Below, in pieces: positions 10,675 through 19,206 of a DNA stretch of 64,000 nt (position 1 is the first letter of the stretch; the number at the start of each line of letters is the position of its first letter). The notes under the pieces were generated by a model, which saw only the letters and a list, made by a program, of their open reading frames with translations, did not search any database and was not told where the DNA came from. The stretch spans positions 153,650,564 through 153,714,563 of the forward strand of contig NC_092859.1 in the NCBI RefSeq assembly GCF_032062135.1, read 5' to 3'. Source of the stretch: Pyxicephalus adspersus. Its lineage: Eukaryota > Chordata > Amphibia > Anura > Pyxicephalidae. Both the position numbers and the translations under genes were made by a program.

Positions 10675-10737
10675 CTTCTGTACTTGGTCATGGTTGAGCT
10701 CGGTGAAGAAGTATGCCAGCAGATGAGATGCGATCAT
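10675..10737 (-). CDS. hk2: Hexokinase 2, first coding exon (21 codons)
   Basis: Hexokinase 2 phosphorylates glucose to glucose-6-phosphate, the first step of glycolysis, and docks on the outer mitochondrial membrane through its N-terminal helix. This exon encodes that helix. On the minus strand it reads [14 protein letters not shown] (1-14), then N-H, then DQVQK (17-21). This matches vertebrate HK2 as I know it; HK1 differs, with A-A-Q at 3-5 and Y-F at 9-10. The last codon AAG is followed directly by GTAAGT, so the exon ends in phase 0 exactly where mammalian HK2 exon 1 ends. The ATG has G at -3, and an in-frame TAG lies 36 nt upstream (10771-10773), which fixes the start. The catalytic lobes (about 900 residues in all) must lie on exons beyond the left edge; exon 2 was not found. 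The identification rests on a short but highly diagnostic peptide plus the correct splice phase. Confidence 0.96.
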
Positions 10738-10808
10738 GACTACACTAGAGGTGAATAGATTCGCTTCTTCCTAGAACAAATGCAAACTTTTATTCCCGGT
10801 TCCGTGTG

Positions 10809-10860
10809 TCCTGTGGATGAGTCCTGTGAATGTGTCCTGTGAATGAGTCCTGTGAATGTG
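10809..10860. repeat. 13-bp x4 tandem repeat in the presumed hk2 leader
   Basis: Four head-to-tail 13-bp units of the form TCCTGTGAATGWG (the first has GGATGAG) lie 72-123 bp upstream of the ATG. If transcribed they would put a small repeat array in the hk2 5' UTR. Confidence 0.85.
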
Positions 10861-10948
10861 TGGCCCGGGGCCCCTGGCTGTGCTGCTCCTCTGACTTCTC
10901 TATTACAATGCGCTCCATTCACTGATGGGTGTCCTGCCAAGCCCCCAG

Positions 10949-10956
10949 TGACGTCA
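10949..10956 (-). promoter_or_regulatory. hk2: Consensus cAMP-response element
   Basis: Perfect palindromic TGACGTCA, 212 bp upstream of the hk2 ATG, inside GC-rich sequence. CREB/ATF binding is the expected role and fits reported cAMP regulation of mammalian HK2. Function here is inferred. Confidence 0.65.
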
Positions 10957-11019
10957 CCGCCTCCCGCATTAACCCCTTCCCCGCCTCGGCACGTTCCCCG
11001 CATCCTCCTCATCCCTAGC

Positions 11020-11030
11020 CACGTGACTCA
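11020..11030. promoter_or_regulatory. hk2: Overlapping E-box (CACGTG) and AP-1-like site
   Basis: CACGTG at 11020-11025 overlaps TGACTCA at 11024-11030, about 285 bp upstream of the hk2 ATG. USF, MYC or TFE-type bHLH factors and AP-1 are plausible binders. The motifs are visible; the role is inferred. Confidence 0.45.
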
Positions 11031-11060
11031 TGTGTCATGTCAGGGTCATGTATGTGCACG

Positions 11061-11299
11061 GGGTAATGTACATAGACATGGAAGAAACATTTATCATATA
11101 TATGGGGGGGATAATAAATTATTTCTTATATATCCTTTATTGTACCATGATATGTGCACTCACATATACTGTATGTACACTCACTACACTGTATACAATA
11201 ATATGAATATATAAAGTCACATGTAACATATCGGGGTCCCGCCATTGATGGGGTGACACGCTGCAACAATGATAACACACGGGTTAAGTGATGCAGGAA
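11061..11299. other. AT-rich spacer between two GC-rich promoter blocks
   Basis: The sequence changes abruptly to AT-rich, with TATATATGG and TATATAAAG near 11095-11215 and a G7 run near 11103. No gene or repeat family is recognised. Confidence 0.5.
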
Positions 11300-11590
11300 C
11301 CGGCTCCGCATTCTATTGGCTTACAATAGAGGTGTGTGAAAGGCTGCGCAGGAAATAACCAATCAGGGCGTTTCTGGGAGGGGTCTCGTAACGCGGTGTT
11401 GTTCTAAGCCCCGCCTAGGGGGCGGAGAGTGTGCGCCTCCTCCTGATCATGTCTGGGATCGCAATGTCTCTGCTGCACGGAGGAGGCGGATAGGCAATGG
11501 CAGCCACCCACCCACCGGGTCATTTCACCGGTATTACCGGACACGTCATTAGTGCAATTCACTCAGCTCATTATGTGAATAAATGATATA
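11300..11590. promoter_or_regulatory. Distal GC-rich block: possible divergent or alternative promoter
   Basis: This block holds ATTGG (11315-11319, a CCAAT box on the minus strand), CCAATCAG (11359-11366, on the plus strand), CCCCGCC (11409-11415) and GGGCGG (11419-11424), with many CpGs. The two CCAAT boxes face opposite ways, so either or both directions could be served. On the plus strand there are short ORFs at 11449-11493 (14 codons) and 11497-11586 (29 codons, with a strong ATGGCAGCC start context). Neither resembles a known protein. It may be a distal hk2 promoter, a divergent non-coding transcript start, or both. Confidence 0.5.
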
Positions 11591-11721
11591 TGTATATAGA
11601 TCTAATTTTTTAGTGATATTTCCCAAAATAAAACCTTCCCATTGCAGCATGTGGCTGGAGAATGTGTAAAAATAAAAAAAAAAAGCAAGTTGGTTATTTG
11701 TAGTTAGAGCAAAATTAAGAG
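11591..11721. other. Short spacer upstream of the promoter region
   Basis: AT-rich with an A12 run near 11670. No feature. Confidence 0.4.
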
Positions 11722-11724
11722 TAA

Positions 11725-12152
11725 AGCTACGTACACACTTCCAATTATTATCGTTGGTAAATGAACGATCCTGCACGATATCTGCGAACGATCGTATAGC
11801 ACCGATCCTGTACATACAGATAACGACACGATCGTTCGCAGATATTGTACACACGATAGATGCGATCGTTTGAACGATACAGGAAGTGACGTGCACGACA
11901 GGAAGTGAGCGAACGTTCGTTCACCGCGCATGCTCAGACCATGGACGATCAATGAACGACCGTACACACGATAGATGGTCAACGATCGTCGTCCAATCCG
12001 ATCCGCCGGTCCGGTCGTTCATTTCCAATGACTATCCTCATTCGTCGGCGTCGTTGGTTACTTTTTTTACGAACGATTTTTGCCCAATCGATCGTTCGTC
12101 GTTCGTTCGTCGTTCATTTCCAACGATAAAAATTGGAAGTGTGTACGCAGCT
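11725..12152. mobile_element. Intact PIF/Harbinger-like TIR element with TAA duplications
   Basis: Ends AGCTACGTACACACTTCCAA and TTGGAAGTGTGTACGCAGCT are inverted repeats that continue for about 45 bp, flanked by TAA on both sides (11722-11724 and 12153-12155). A TWA duplication fits the PIF/Harbinger superfamily. The 428-bp interior is rich in GATCGTTCG and CGAACGATC palindromes and has no transposase. It lies about 1 kb upstream of the hk2 ATG. Confidence 0.8.
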
Positions 12153-12386
12153 TAAGTCTACACCAAAAGTGATGTGAATCTGTCAAATGGCTGATGTGCT
12201 GCATTGGTGGGCGCACACAGGCAGAATAAGTTTGGGGTAAGCCCCTGTGACCCAGGCCCAGCGGGACCCCAATTTCTTACCATCCTCCAAAAAGCCCTAC
12301 CCTTGTAGCTGCTCCTCCCAGGTCTGCCATCAAAAATATCTGGGCTCCTTACTAGGTAAAATTTCCTATGTCTAAAATTTCCGGTA

Positions 12387-12706
12387 CAGGTTGACATTCA
12401 AAAATCCAGCAACCTTTTTTTGGATTTTGTTATGCTTATATATGCTGTATATATTTAGCAGAAAATGACTACCTGTACAGTCCTTTAAATAGATGCCGAA
12501 TCCATAATAGGGCTATACAGCAGCAAATAAATGAGAAGGAAAGCGCGTGCAAGTAAGACCCCACAGCTGATTTCGGAGTACAGCGCCATCAAAACATAAA
12601 CGGCGCCTGCAGAAAACTGTGTCATTTGGAAAATGCGCTCCGAAATCTATGCAGAAAATCTGAAGGAACGGGATTATCGAGAGACAGATTTTTGAATGTC
12701 AACCTG
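12387..12706. mobile_element. pogo/Tigger-type MITE with TA duplications
   Basis: Perfect 20-bp terminal inverted repeats (CAGGTTGACATTCAAAAATC and its complement) are flanked by TA on each side (12385-12386, 12707-12708). CAG-starting termini with a TA target fit pogo/Tigger. The element is 320 bp, non-coding and well preserved. Confidence 0.8.
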
Positions 12707-13090
12707 TATTGCACAAGTAAATATATTTTAATTGGAGCCCAGTATAGAAGTACCCAGAGGTGTATTGGGGTGGGCACGCCATGCCCTCACTTTTTTCAGG
12801 AATGATGCCTTTACATAACAAAGACAGGAATGCAAGCTCGCCATGGATAGTACCGTGCCTACTTTTCTTTTTTTACAGCTACACCCCTTAAAGTACCCCT
12901 TTGCTTCTGTCTGATGGGGGCCCCTCGCTGCTCCTCCAGTTCTCAGGCAATGTACAGCAGCACAAAAGTGCAATAATAGTATTTTATCTCTCCCAGCGTT
13001 ACATTCACTGCAATTACTCACTTCAGTTTTGTTCTCAGGTTTTGTTGCATTTCATGTGAGGAGCCTTGGGAGCTGAAATAAGGTGAGTGA
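12707..13090. other. Upstream sequence with one exon-like 44-bp segment
   Basis: No repeat identified. At 13039-13082 a segment is preceded by CAGTTTTGTTCTCAG and followed by GTGAGTG, both good splice signals on the plus strand. It could be chance or part of a non-coding transcript. Confidence 0.3.
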
Positions 13091-13091
13091 T

Positions 13092-13655
13092 ATTGCAATT
13101 ATTATTATTATTATTATTATAAATATTATTAAACAAGATTTATACACAGCGATGTACATTAAATAGGGGTTGCAAATGACAGACTAATACAGACCGTGAC
13201 ACAGGAGGAGGAGAGGACCCTGCCCACAAGAGCTTACAATCTAGTAGGTGGAGGAATTTACACACAATCGGAGGGGGGATATGTAGTGGTGGGAAGTAGT
13301 GACAGTTTCAAAAGACAGAAGAAGATGGGTAGGCAAGTTTGAAAAAATGGGTTTTCAGTGCTCTTTTAAATGTACAGAAAGTAGAAGCAAGCCGAATAGG
13401 ACAAAGAAGACCATTCCAGAGAGTCGGGGCAGCTCTAGAAAAGTCTTGGAGCCGTGCGTGTGATTAGGTTAGGAGTGAGGAAGATATTAGTAGGTTATTG
13501 GGCGAAGAGAAGGGCTAGGGGGGTATTTTTCTATCAGGAAGAAAGGTAAGTGGGACAAGAACTGTGTAGGGATTTGAAGGCAAATCACAGGAGCTTGAAT
13601 TCTTGATTTTAAGGTTAAATGGAAGCCAATGAAGAGAACTACAAAGGAATGGTGG
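13092..13655 (-). mobile_element. L2-clade LINE 3' part, minus strand
   Basis: (ATT)n, then the complement of the L2 tail (GTACATTAAATAGGGGTTGC, GAGCTTACAATCTAG), then the complement of the RT C-terminal code through GAAGCCAATGAAGAG. It has the same layout as 4215-4833, reversed and more decayed. Confidence 0.85.
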
Positions 13656-13755
13656 GAAGGCTGTGTATGGGATAGGTAGGTGGAAAGGCTGTGTATGGGA
13701 TAGGTAGGTGGGAAGGCTGTGTATGGGGTAGGTAGGTGGGAAGGCTGTGTATGGG
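13650..13755 (+). repeat. 28-bp minisatellite running into a gap
   Basis: GGCTGTGTATGGG recurs every 28 bp (CTGTGT at 13661, 13689, 13717 and 13745), with GGTAGGTGGGAA between. The array is cut off by Ns. It sits inside the L2 body. Confidence 0.95.
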
Positions 13756-14312
13756 NNNNNNNNNNNNNNNNNNNNNNNNNNNNNNNNNNNNNNNNNNNNN
13801 NNNNNNNNNNNNNNNNNNNNNNNNNNNNNNNNNNNNNNNNNNNNNNNNNNNNNNNNNNNNNNNNNNNNNNNNNNNNNNNNNNNNNNNNNNNNNNNNNNNN
13901 NNNNNNNNNNNNNNNNNNNNNNNNNNNNNNNNNNNNNNNNNNNNNNNNNNNNNNNNNNNNNNNNNNNNNNNNNNNNNNNNNNNNNNNNNNNNNNNNNNNN
14001 NNNNNNNNNNNNNNNNNNNNNNNNNNNNNNNNNNNNNNNNNNNNNNNNNNNNNNNNNNNNNNNNNNNNNNNNNNNNNNNNNNNNNNNNNNNNNNNNNNNN
14101 NNNNNNNNNNNNNNNNNNNNNNNNNNNNNNNNNNNNNNNNNNNNNNNNNNNNNNNNNNNNNNNNNNNNNNNNNNNNNNNNNNNNNNNNNNNNNNNNNNNN
14201 NNNNNNNNNNNNNNNNNNNNNNNNNNNNNNNNNNNNNNNNNNNNNNNNNNNNNNNNNNNNNNNNNNNNNNNNNNNNNNNNNNNNNNNNNNNNNNNNNNNN
14301 NNNNNNNNNNNN
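13756..14312. other. Assembly gap (557 Ns)
   Basis: Unresolved bases immediately after the 28-bp array, so the gap probably holds more repeat units. Frames that span it are not real. Confidence 1.
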
Positions 14313-14390
14313 TTTTGGAGATGTTGCGTAGGTGAAAGTGACAGGACCTGGAAATGTTCGAAATGGATGGATATAAGAGAAGAATCCAAC
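14313..14390 (-). repeat. Probable continuation of the L2 relic after the gap
   Basis: GATGTTGCGTAGGTGAAAGTG with GACAGGACCTGGAAATG resembles antisense sequence often seen upstream of the L2 3' part. This fits a single minus-strand element split by the array and gap. Confidence 0.45.
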
Positions 14391-14689
14391 ACTAAGGTGG
14401 GGGTGGAGGTTTGGGTAATATACTTTTAAATGACCATTGCTGCATTACTCTTCATGAAGGAAAGTGGGGTATGATGACTAACCTTGTCTTATGACTTCTG
14501 GAGTACCCTGGCAGGTCTCCCAGCAAGCTTTTCCCAGGGGGCCCCATGATTTGAAGCTGTGCATTAGTATTCAACTAACAGTTGAATTTTGAGGACTGGC
14601 TATTGTGGATTCCACTCCCACTTTTTCTGTTGTCCAAGCAGTACAGTACAGACTGTTGTTACAAGTGCACAAATCTGGACAATCACGTA
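14391..14689. other. Nothing recognised
   Basis: Single-copy-looking sequence without gene features. Confidence 0.4.
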
Positions 14690-14930
14690 AGGCTCCTTTC
14701 AGACTTTTGGTAATCGCTCCCTGCCGGCCATGATAGTAAAGACTGAATGGGAAACCTGCAGCCTCCTGGGATACAAACACCACAGGAGGCTGCGCATGCC
14801 CGATCTCAGGCATGCGCGGAAGGAGCTTTCCCAGGATGTAAAAATAGTGCCAATGCACAGTGAAATCAGATATTTTTTTTCTACATTTTCAGGATAAAAC
14901 ATCACTTAATCTCATGCATGCACAGTGCAA
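14690..14930 (-). repeat. Interspersed repeat (GC-rich, ATGCGC-containing)
   Basis: Contains GGAGGCTGCGCATGCCCG and CACAGTGAAATCAG. The reverse complement matches 52858-52960 (TTTCACTGTGCATGCG, TCCCAGGAGG), so this is a dispersed family. Type unknown. Confidence 0.55.
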
Positions 14931-15114
14931 AATTGGGTGACATAAAGAACTCGGTGGAAGATGGCAGCATCCACTATCCTGTCCATGCCAGAAAAGAATT
15001 GGGGGCGGCTCGTGGCCAACTGGAATCGTAAGTCTCTTTTAAGTAAAGGTAAGTTGTATTTTTTTTATGAATGTTCCCCTAAAAAGTTCATCCCCAATGT
15101 TAGCATGTTATCTC

Positions 15115-15225
15115 AGATTTGCAATGGGAGAGTGGGTGGGTTGTGTCTCCGGACGGGTTCTGGCATCATGATGTCACTCGGGGGGAAGTCATCCCCTTTG
15201 AGTGACACACGGCTCCCGGAGCATG
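15115..15225 (+). repeat. Dispersed repeat with ATGTCACTC core
   Basis: GCAATGGGAGAGTGGG and CATGATGTCACTCGGGGGG, then CCCCTTTGAGTGACACAC. It is shared in opposite orientation with 19115-19206, and a fragment resembles 2605-2635. Confidence 0.55.
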
Positions 15226-15959
15226 CGCAGTCAGGAGTCCTTGCATTTATTGGTCCATAAGTTGGTGAGCACTGCAATAGAGCCTTTGGGTAAGTACGTA
15301 GCTTCATGTTCTTCATGACTTGAGAATGCTGCAAACCCTGGAGGGCTAATTCTTCTCTAAAACTAACCTAATAAACTCACTTATGTAGGAAAATGTAAGG
15401 ACCTTCAATAACCAGCTTGGGATATATTAGGAAATGAGATGGTTTAGGAGATGAGTTACTGCCCAATGACTAGTCAATTGTAAAAAATGATAGCGTTTTC
15501 AGGTCCTCCATAAATTCATTGTATTGAGGGAAAACGCCTTTATATTCACCCAGCAGAAATTCATTAACTTCTCTTTTACACCCTCCTTGTTGGGCTTGGG
15601 AAAATTTGAAGAAGACAAATGCAGGCTCAAAATCTGGATGTGATAATTACCATGGACCAAGTCTGAAACCAGTACATGAATGTGGTCATTTCCAGGTAGA
15701 TCATGGTGGCTTATATCAACAAGATGAAAAAAAAAATAGGTGGAATGATGGAGTCTTTCATGTTGGGTACAGGGCAACAATTACTATTTATCTGCAGAAT
15801 TATATTCCAGGGTCACTGCAGGTTGATTAATTTTTAATTATCGGTTGTTACGTTGCACTGTAGCTTAAGCCTCTTTAATATACACACATGTACTATAAAT
15901 TAGAATACCTGAACAAAGTTCTGATAATTTAGCTATTGCCTAGGCAACATGAAACTTTC
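15226..15959. other. Nothing recognised
   Basis: AT-rich. Overlapping 74- and 93-codon frames at 15499-15830 on opposite strands have no family resemblance. Confidence 0.4.
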
Positions 15960-16200
15960 TGGCTTTAGGGAACCCCTGACAGTTCTATCCAAAGATCACA
16001 GTATATTAGCATGGTGGTCAATGGGAAGACTGCCCGGTACATTGCTGGTCAGTGCGAGAATTGCAATCCTTACAGGTAGACAAAAAGATCATTGGTGTCA
16101 ATGATATCTGACCTAAGAGGCAAAGATTGTTCATTGCTCAAGGAACCCCTAGCAACCTCTGGAGGAACCCTAGGATTCCATGGAATGCTGGTTGAGATAC
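15960..16200 (+). mobile_element. hAT-type MITE fragment (AAGATCATTGGTGTCA family)
   Basis: Shares AGATCACAGTATATTAGC, AAAAAGATCATTGGTGTCA, TGCTCAAGGAACCCC and AGCAACCTCTGGAGGAACCC with copies at 27628, 28217, 50617 (minus) and 51828. The ends of the family look like CAGTGTTTCTCA / TGAGAAACACTG. Confidence 0.65.
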
Positions 16201-17288
16201 ATTGGCTTGGATAGAGGTCTGTCTGTCTAAGACTTATGTCCGATTTTTCATTGGATTTCCCTCTGAGCTGTTTTCTATAGCTGTACTCATCACATTTGTG
16301 CTTATCCTGATCATTCTGCACATTGTCTACCTGTCTGGTTCTCCATACCTCACCTGGCCATCAGTCTACTGACCCTTCTAATCTCTAATATTTGTTCTGA
16401 CCATATGTCTAAATACCTGCACCACCGAGCATCTGTCCTTTCCATCGATGACTGTAGCAAACTCTGAGACATTGTTGTTCCACTCCTTTAGATTTAAATT
16501 TGATTGGGGATATTATCAAACCTTGGTTACTTAGACTGTTTTGCAGAATTTAAAAAACAAACCCCTTATCTATAACTATTCGTGGAACTATAGTTTGGTC
16601 CAATACATAAAGTTATCAGGCCTGGATGGCAACTATGAAGAACATGTTACCCTATTGATCCTAACCCTATATAGCGAGATAATACAACGTCCTAAATCCC
16701 CTGAAAGATCCGACCATTGGTGTATAAAACATGTAGAGTGCAATCCTAACCCAGATTTCTAGGTATGTTAGATAGCATGAGAAGAGAGCGGCTAGGGGAG
16801 TATTTTTCTATCTGGTCAGAAAGGTAAGTGGGACAATACCTATGAAGGAGCTATGAAGAAATGCTTTACCATATACAAACAAAATCTTTCCCTCCATTCC
16901 TGGATCTTTTTATTCATGAAGGTTTTATACTAACTATTATTATGTGAGTTTATGTTTCCTAATTCCATACTTTTTTACTATTTACTCTACTATTTACTTA
17001 TACTATTACTCTAGGAAAAAAGCAAATGCAAAGGTTAAGCCTTAGGGAAGTTATCTGTTTTTAAATCAACCCTATGTTGGGTAGCTTGTGTATATTAGGG
17101 TTCGTGTTCCTTGGAACTATTACAGACAAATTTCCTGCTAAATCCTACTCTTCAATCTTTCCAGCAGAGGAAGCCCAAAGTATTGCAACATTCAAGGACT
17201 GGTTATTTATATTTGTTCTGTGGAATTATAGATCGTGATTTACTTAGAATGGATTTTCTACTCTCCTTGTTGTTTTGGCAAACTAAAC
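16201..17288. other. Mostly unrecognised; one L2 fragment
   Basis: AT-rich. A piece at about 16776-16835 (GAGCGGCTAGGGGAGTATTT, AGAAAGGTAAGTGGGACAA) is an antisense bit of the L2 RT C-terminus. No gene seen. Confidence 0.5.
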
Positions 17289-17291
17289 TAA

Positions 17292-17542
17292 AGCTTCATA
17301 CACACACTTGTAATTGTCACCCAGGATGAATGATTATCTTGGATGAAAACCTATCATGCATAAAGTGGTTCCCCCAAACTCATTTGGCAGACCACTAAAT
17401 GGCTGGCCAGGGACCACCACTGTAATTTCCTTTTGGGGGAAGACACAGCAGGGAGCCTTACATTCATCCTCTAACCTACCATCTCAACTGGAAATGATCA
17501 CGAAAGATCGCTTTTAGCAAGAGATATCATGTGTACAAAGCT
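17292..17542. mobile_element. Harbinger-like TIR element
   Basis: Ends AGCTTCATACACAC and GTGTACAAAGCT are inverted, with TAA on the left and TTA on the right. The interior (GGGGGAAGACACAGCAGGG) resembles the copies near 32.6 and 36.8 kb. Confidence 0.55.
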
Positions 17543-17545
17543 TTA

Positions 17546-18107
17546 GTAATTGAAAAGTATAAAAGAGGTGTTCCTGGCTAATAAAGATATGTTCAGCCTT
17601 GTTGGTGTTAGATAATTATACTTTTAAAAGTTTGAAATTACAGCATGTTATCACTCTGCGTAAGGCTTAGGTTGCATTCTGTAAATACTGTAAGCCTGAA
17701 TATTGTGTAATTAGGGGTTTAACTGAAGGATTTGTTTAGCTGTACATGCCAAGGTGGTAAAATTTATGTTCTTTTTCCCAAAGAGTCTGCACCAAGGCAA
17801 GGGCCAGGCTGGGCGGCAGACAGAATAGGTGGCCGTCTTGGACCCTAATATAGTGTGGAGGGCCACGCTTTGTCCCATCTATGAACAGTGTACCAGATTA
17901 GCTCTGGCTAAATGTGTGTCCGTACCAGACATGACCTTTTGCTCGGTGTTATATTTATCTTAAGTCTTCCTGTGTTCATATCCCCATTATATTTACCCTG
18001 CCATTTGGATATATATAAAGATATATATGTACACCTAACAATTCTACTTTTTGCTCCCTTTGATTTAGCTTGTTTAATAGATCTGTATTATATTTACATT
18101 TGTTTGC
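17546..18107. other. Nothing recognised
   Basis: AT-rich, single-copy-looking. Confidence 0.4.
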
Positions 18108-18560
18108 AATAATACACTGACTCACTCTTCTGGAAGTCTCTTCCAAGCATCAACTGCTCTTTCAGAAAAATAATACTTAAGGTTGGTTTGGAAATGTGGA
18201 GGTCATGTCCCCGTCTTCTTAGCTTTATTTTGAAAATAAATTCATGTATTCATGTATTTTAGGTTTTTCTTTCTGTTCCTTCTTCCAGACTTCCATTCTT
18301 TATTTCCATTTTCTCCTCCAGATTGCCCATGTTCATGCAACCTCTCCTGATATATTTTAACCCCAGACCCTTCATCATTGTTGTTGGCCATCTCTGGCAC
18401 CGTACGTGGGACCTCCTTTTATCTGCTAGGGATAACCTCCAGAAAAACTTCGCTTTTTCAATTGCCATTCCACATTGTTTGCTCATTTTGCAATCATCTC
18501 AAATCAGACCCCCCCAAAAAATATTTTTATACGCTGTAGTTCTGGAAAGTTGATACCTAT
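18108..18560 (-). repeat. Old CR1-like LINE relic, minus strand
   Basis: The minus strand resembles the end of a CR1-type ORF: GHD near 18210 and a K-E-Q-L-M-L-G-R-D-F-Q-like stretch near 18135-18165. It carries stops and frameshifts. Assignment is by pattern only. Confidence 0.4.
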
Positions 18561-18702
18561 AAATGGTTTCTGTGACCCACGTGCATTATTAAAAACAGTA
18601 CACGTAGATACAAGTCTGCAGTAAAGTGTATACATACAGATATTGGCATTATTAGTAATAAAATTATGGGGAGGGTCACCATTTCTACATATACCAGACC
18701 AG

Positions 18703-18800
18703 GGATGCAATAGTCAAAATCAAACTTTTTATCATGGGGAGACCCTTGAAATAACTTTCAGATCTTTAAGGAACCCCTAAAGTTGTCAACCACTGAAGGT
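18703..18800 (+). repeat. hAT-type MITE fragment
   Basis: ATCATGGGGAGACCCTTGAA and AAGGAACCCCTAAAG match the left part of the hAT family seen complete at 28217-28499. Confidence 0.5.
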
Positions 18801-18892
18801 TCTCTGTATTGCAAGGATGATGGGGTTGCCTGCATATACATGAGTATTATAGGAAAGTTTGCATAGGAAAGCGTAAATATTAGGAATGGGGA

Positions 18893-18965
18893 AGAAGAAA
18901 AAAAGAAAGAGGAAGTACTGAGGGGTATGGAGGGGTGTCAGAGGGGAGGAAGAAAGGGAAGTGTA
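18893..18965 (+). repeat. Purine-rich stretch
   Basis: Imperfect GAAGAAAAAAAGAAAGAGG-type sequence. Confidence 0.7.
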
Positions 18966-19114
18966 TGTGGCAGGAAAGAACCAAAGGGAGGGTGGGTGTG
19001 TATACTGAGCAGGACTCCCCCACAGTAAAAGATTCTGGTGTAAGGCTAGTGTTAAAAACCGGGGATGTAGTCAATAAAAAGAAGAGGGGGCATGGAATGT
19101 GCCCGTCCCACTAA

Positions 19115-19206
19115 GCCCCTGCCTATGTGTCAGTCAAAGGGGAAGAAACGTCCCCCAGAGTGACGTCATAAAACCGGAACCTGCCCACTCCCCCATTGCA
19201 GGTCTA
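19115..19206 (-). repeat. Dispersed repeat with TGACGTCA core
   Basis: Reverse-complement relative of 15115-15225: GTCAGTCAAAGGGGAAGAAA, CAGAGTGACGTCAT and CCACTCCCCCATTGCAGG. Confidence 0.55.

Larger units (their letters stand above)
10738..11060 (-). promoter_or_regulatory. hk2: hk2 5' leader and proximal promoter
   Basis: This GC-rich block lies directly upstream of the hk2 ATG. On the minus strand it holds a perfect CRE (TGACGTCA, 10949-10956), an ACGTG core near 10987-10995 that could bind HIF-1, and CACGTG (11020-11025) overlapping TGACTCA (11024-11030). HK2 is an established HIF-1 target, and mammalian HK2 promoters are reported to use a CRE with CCAAT boxes, so the match is meaningful. 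A weak TATA-like GAATAAAAG sits at 10787-10795. The transcription start cannot be placed by eye. A splice-acceptor-like TTTGTTCTAG ends at 10771, so part of the leader could instead be an intron. Confidence 0.7.

Noticed and set aside
13487..14429. Frames of 194-301 codons across the first gap
   Set aside because: Most of the length is N. The real part is antisense minisatellite and L2 sequence.
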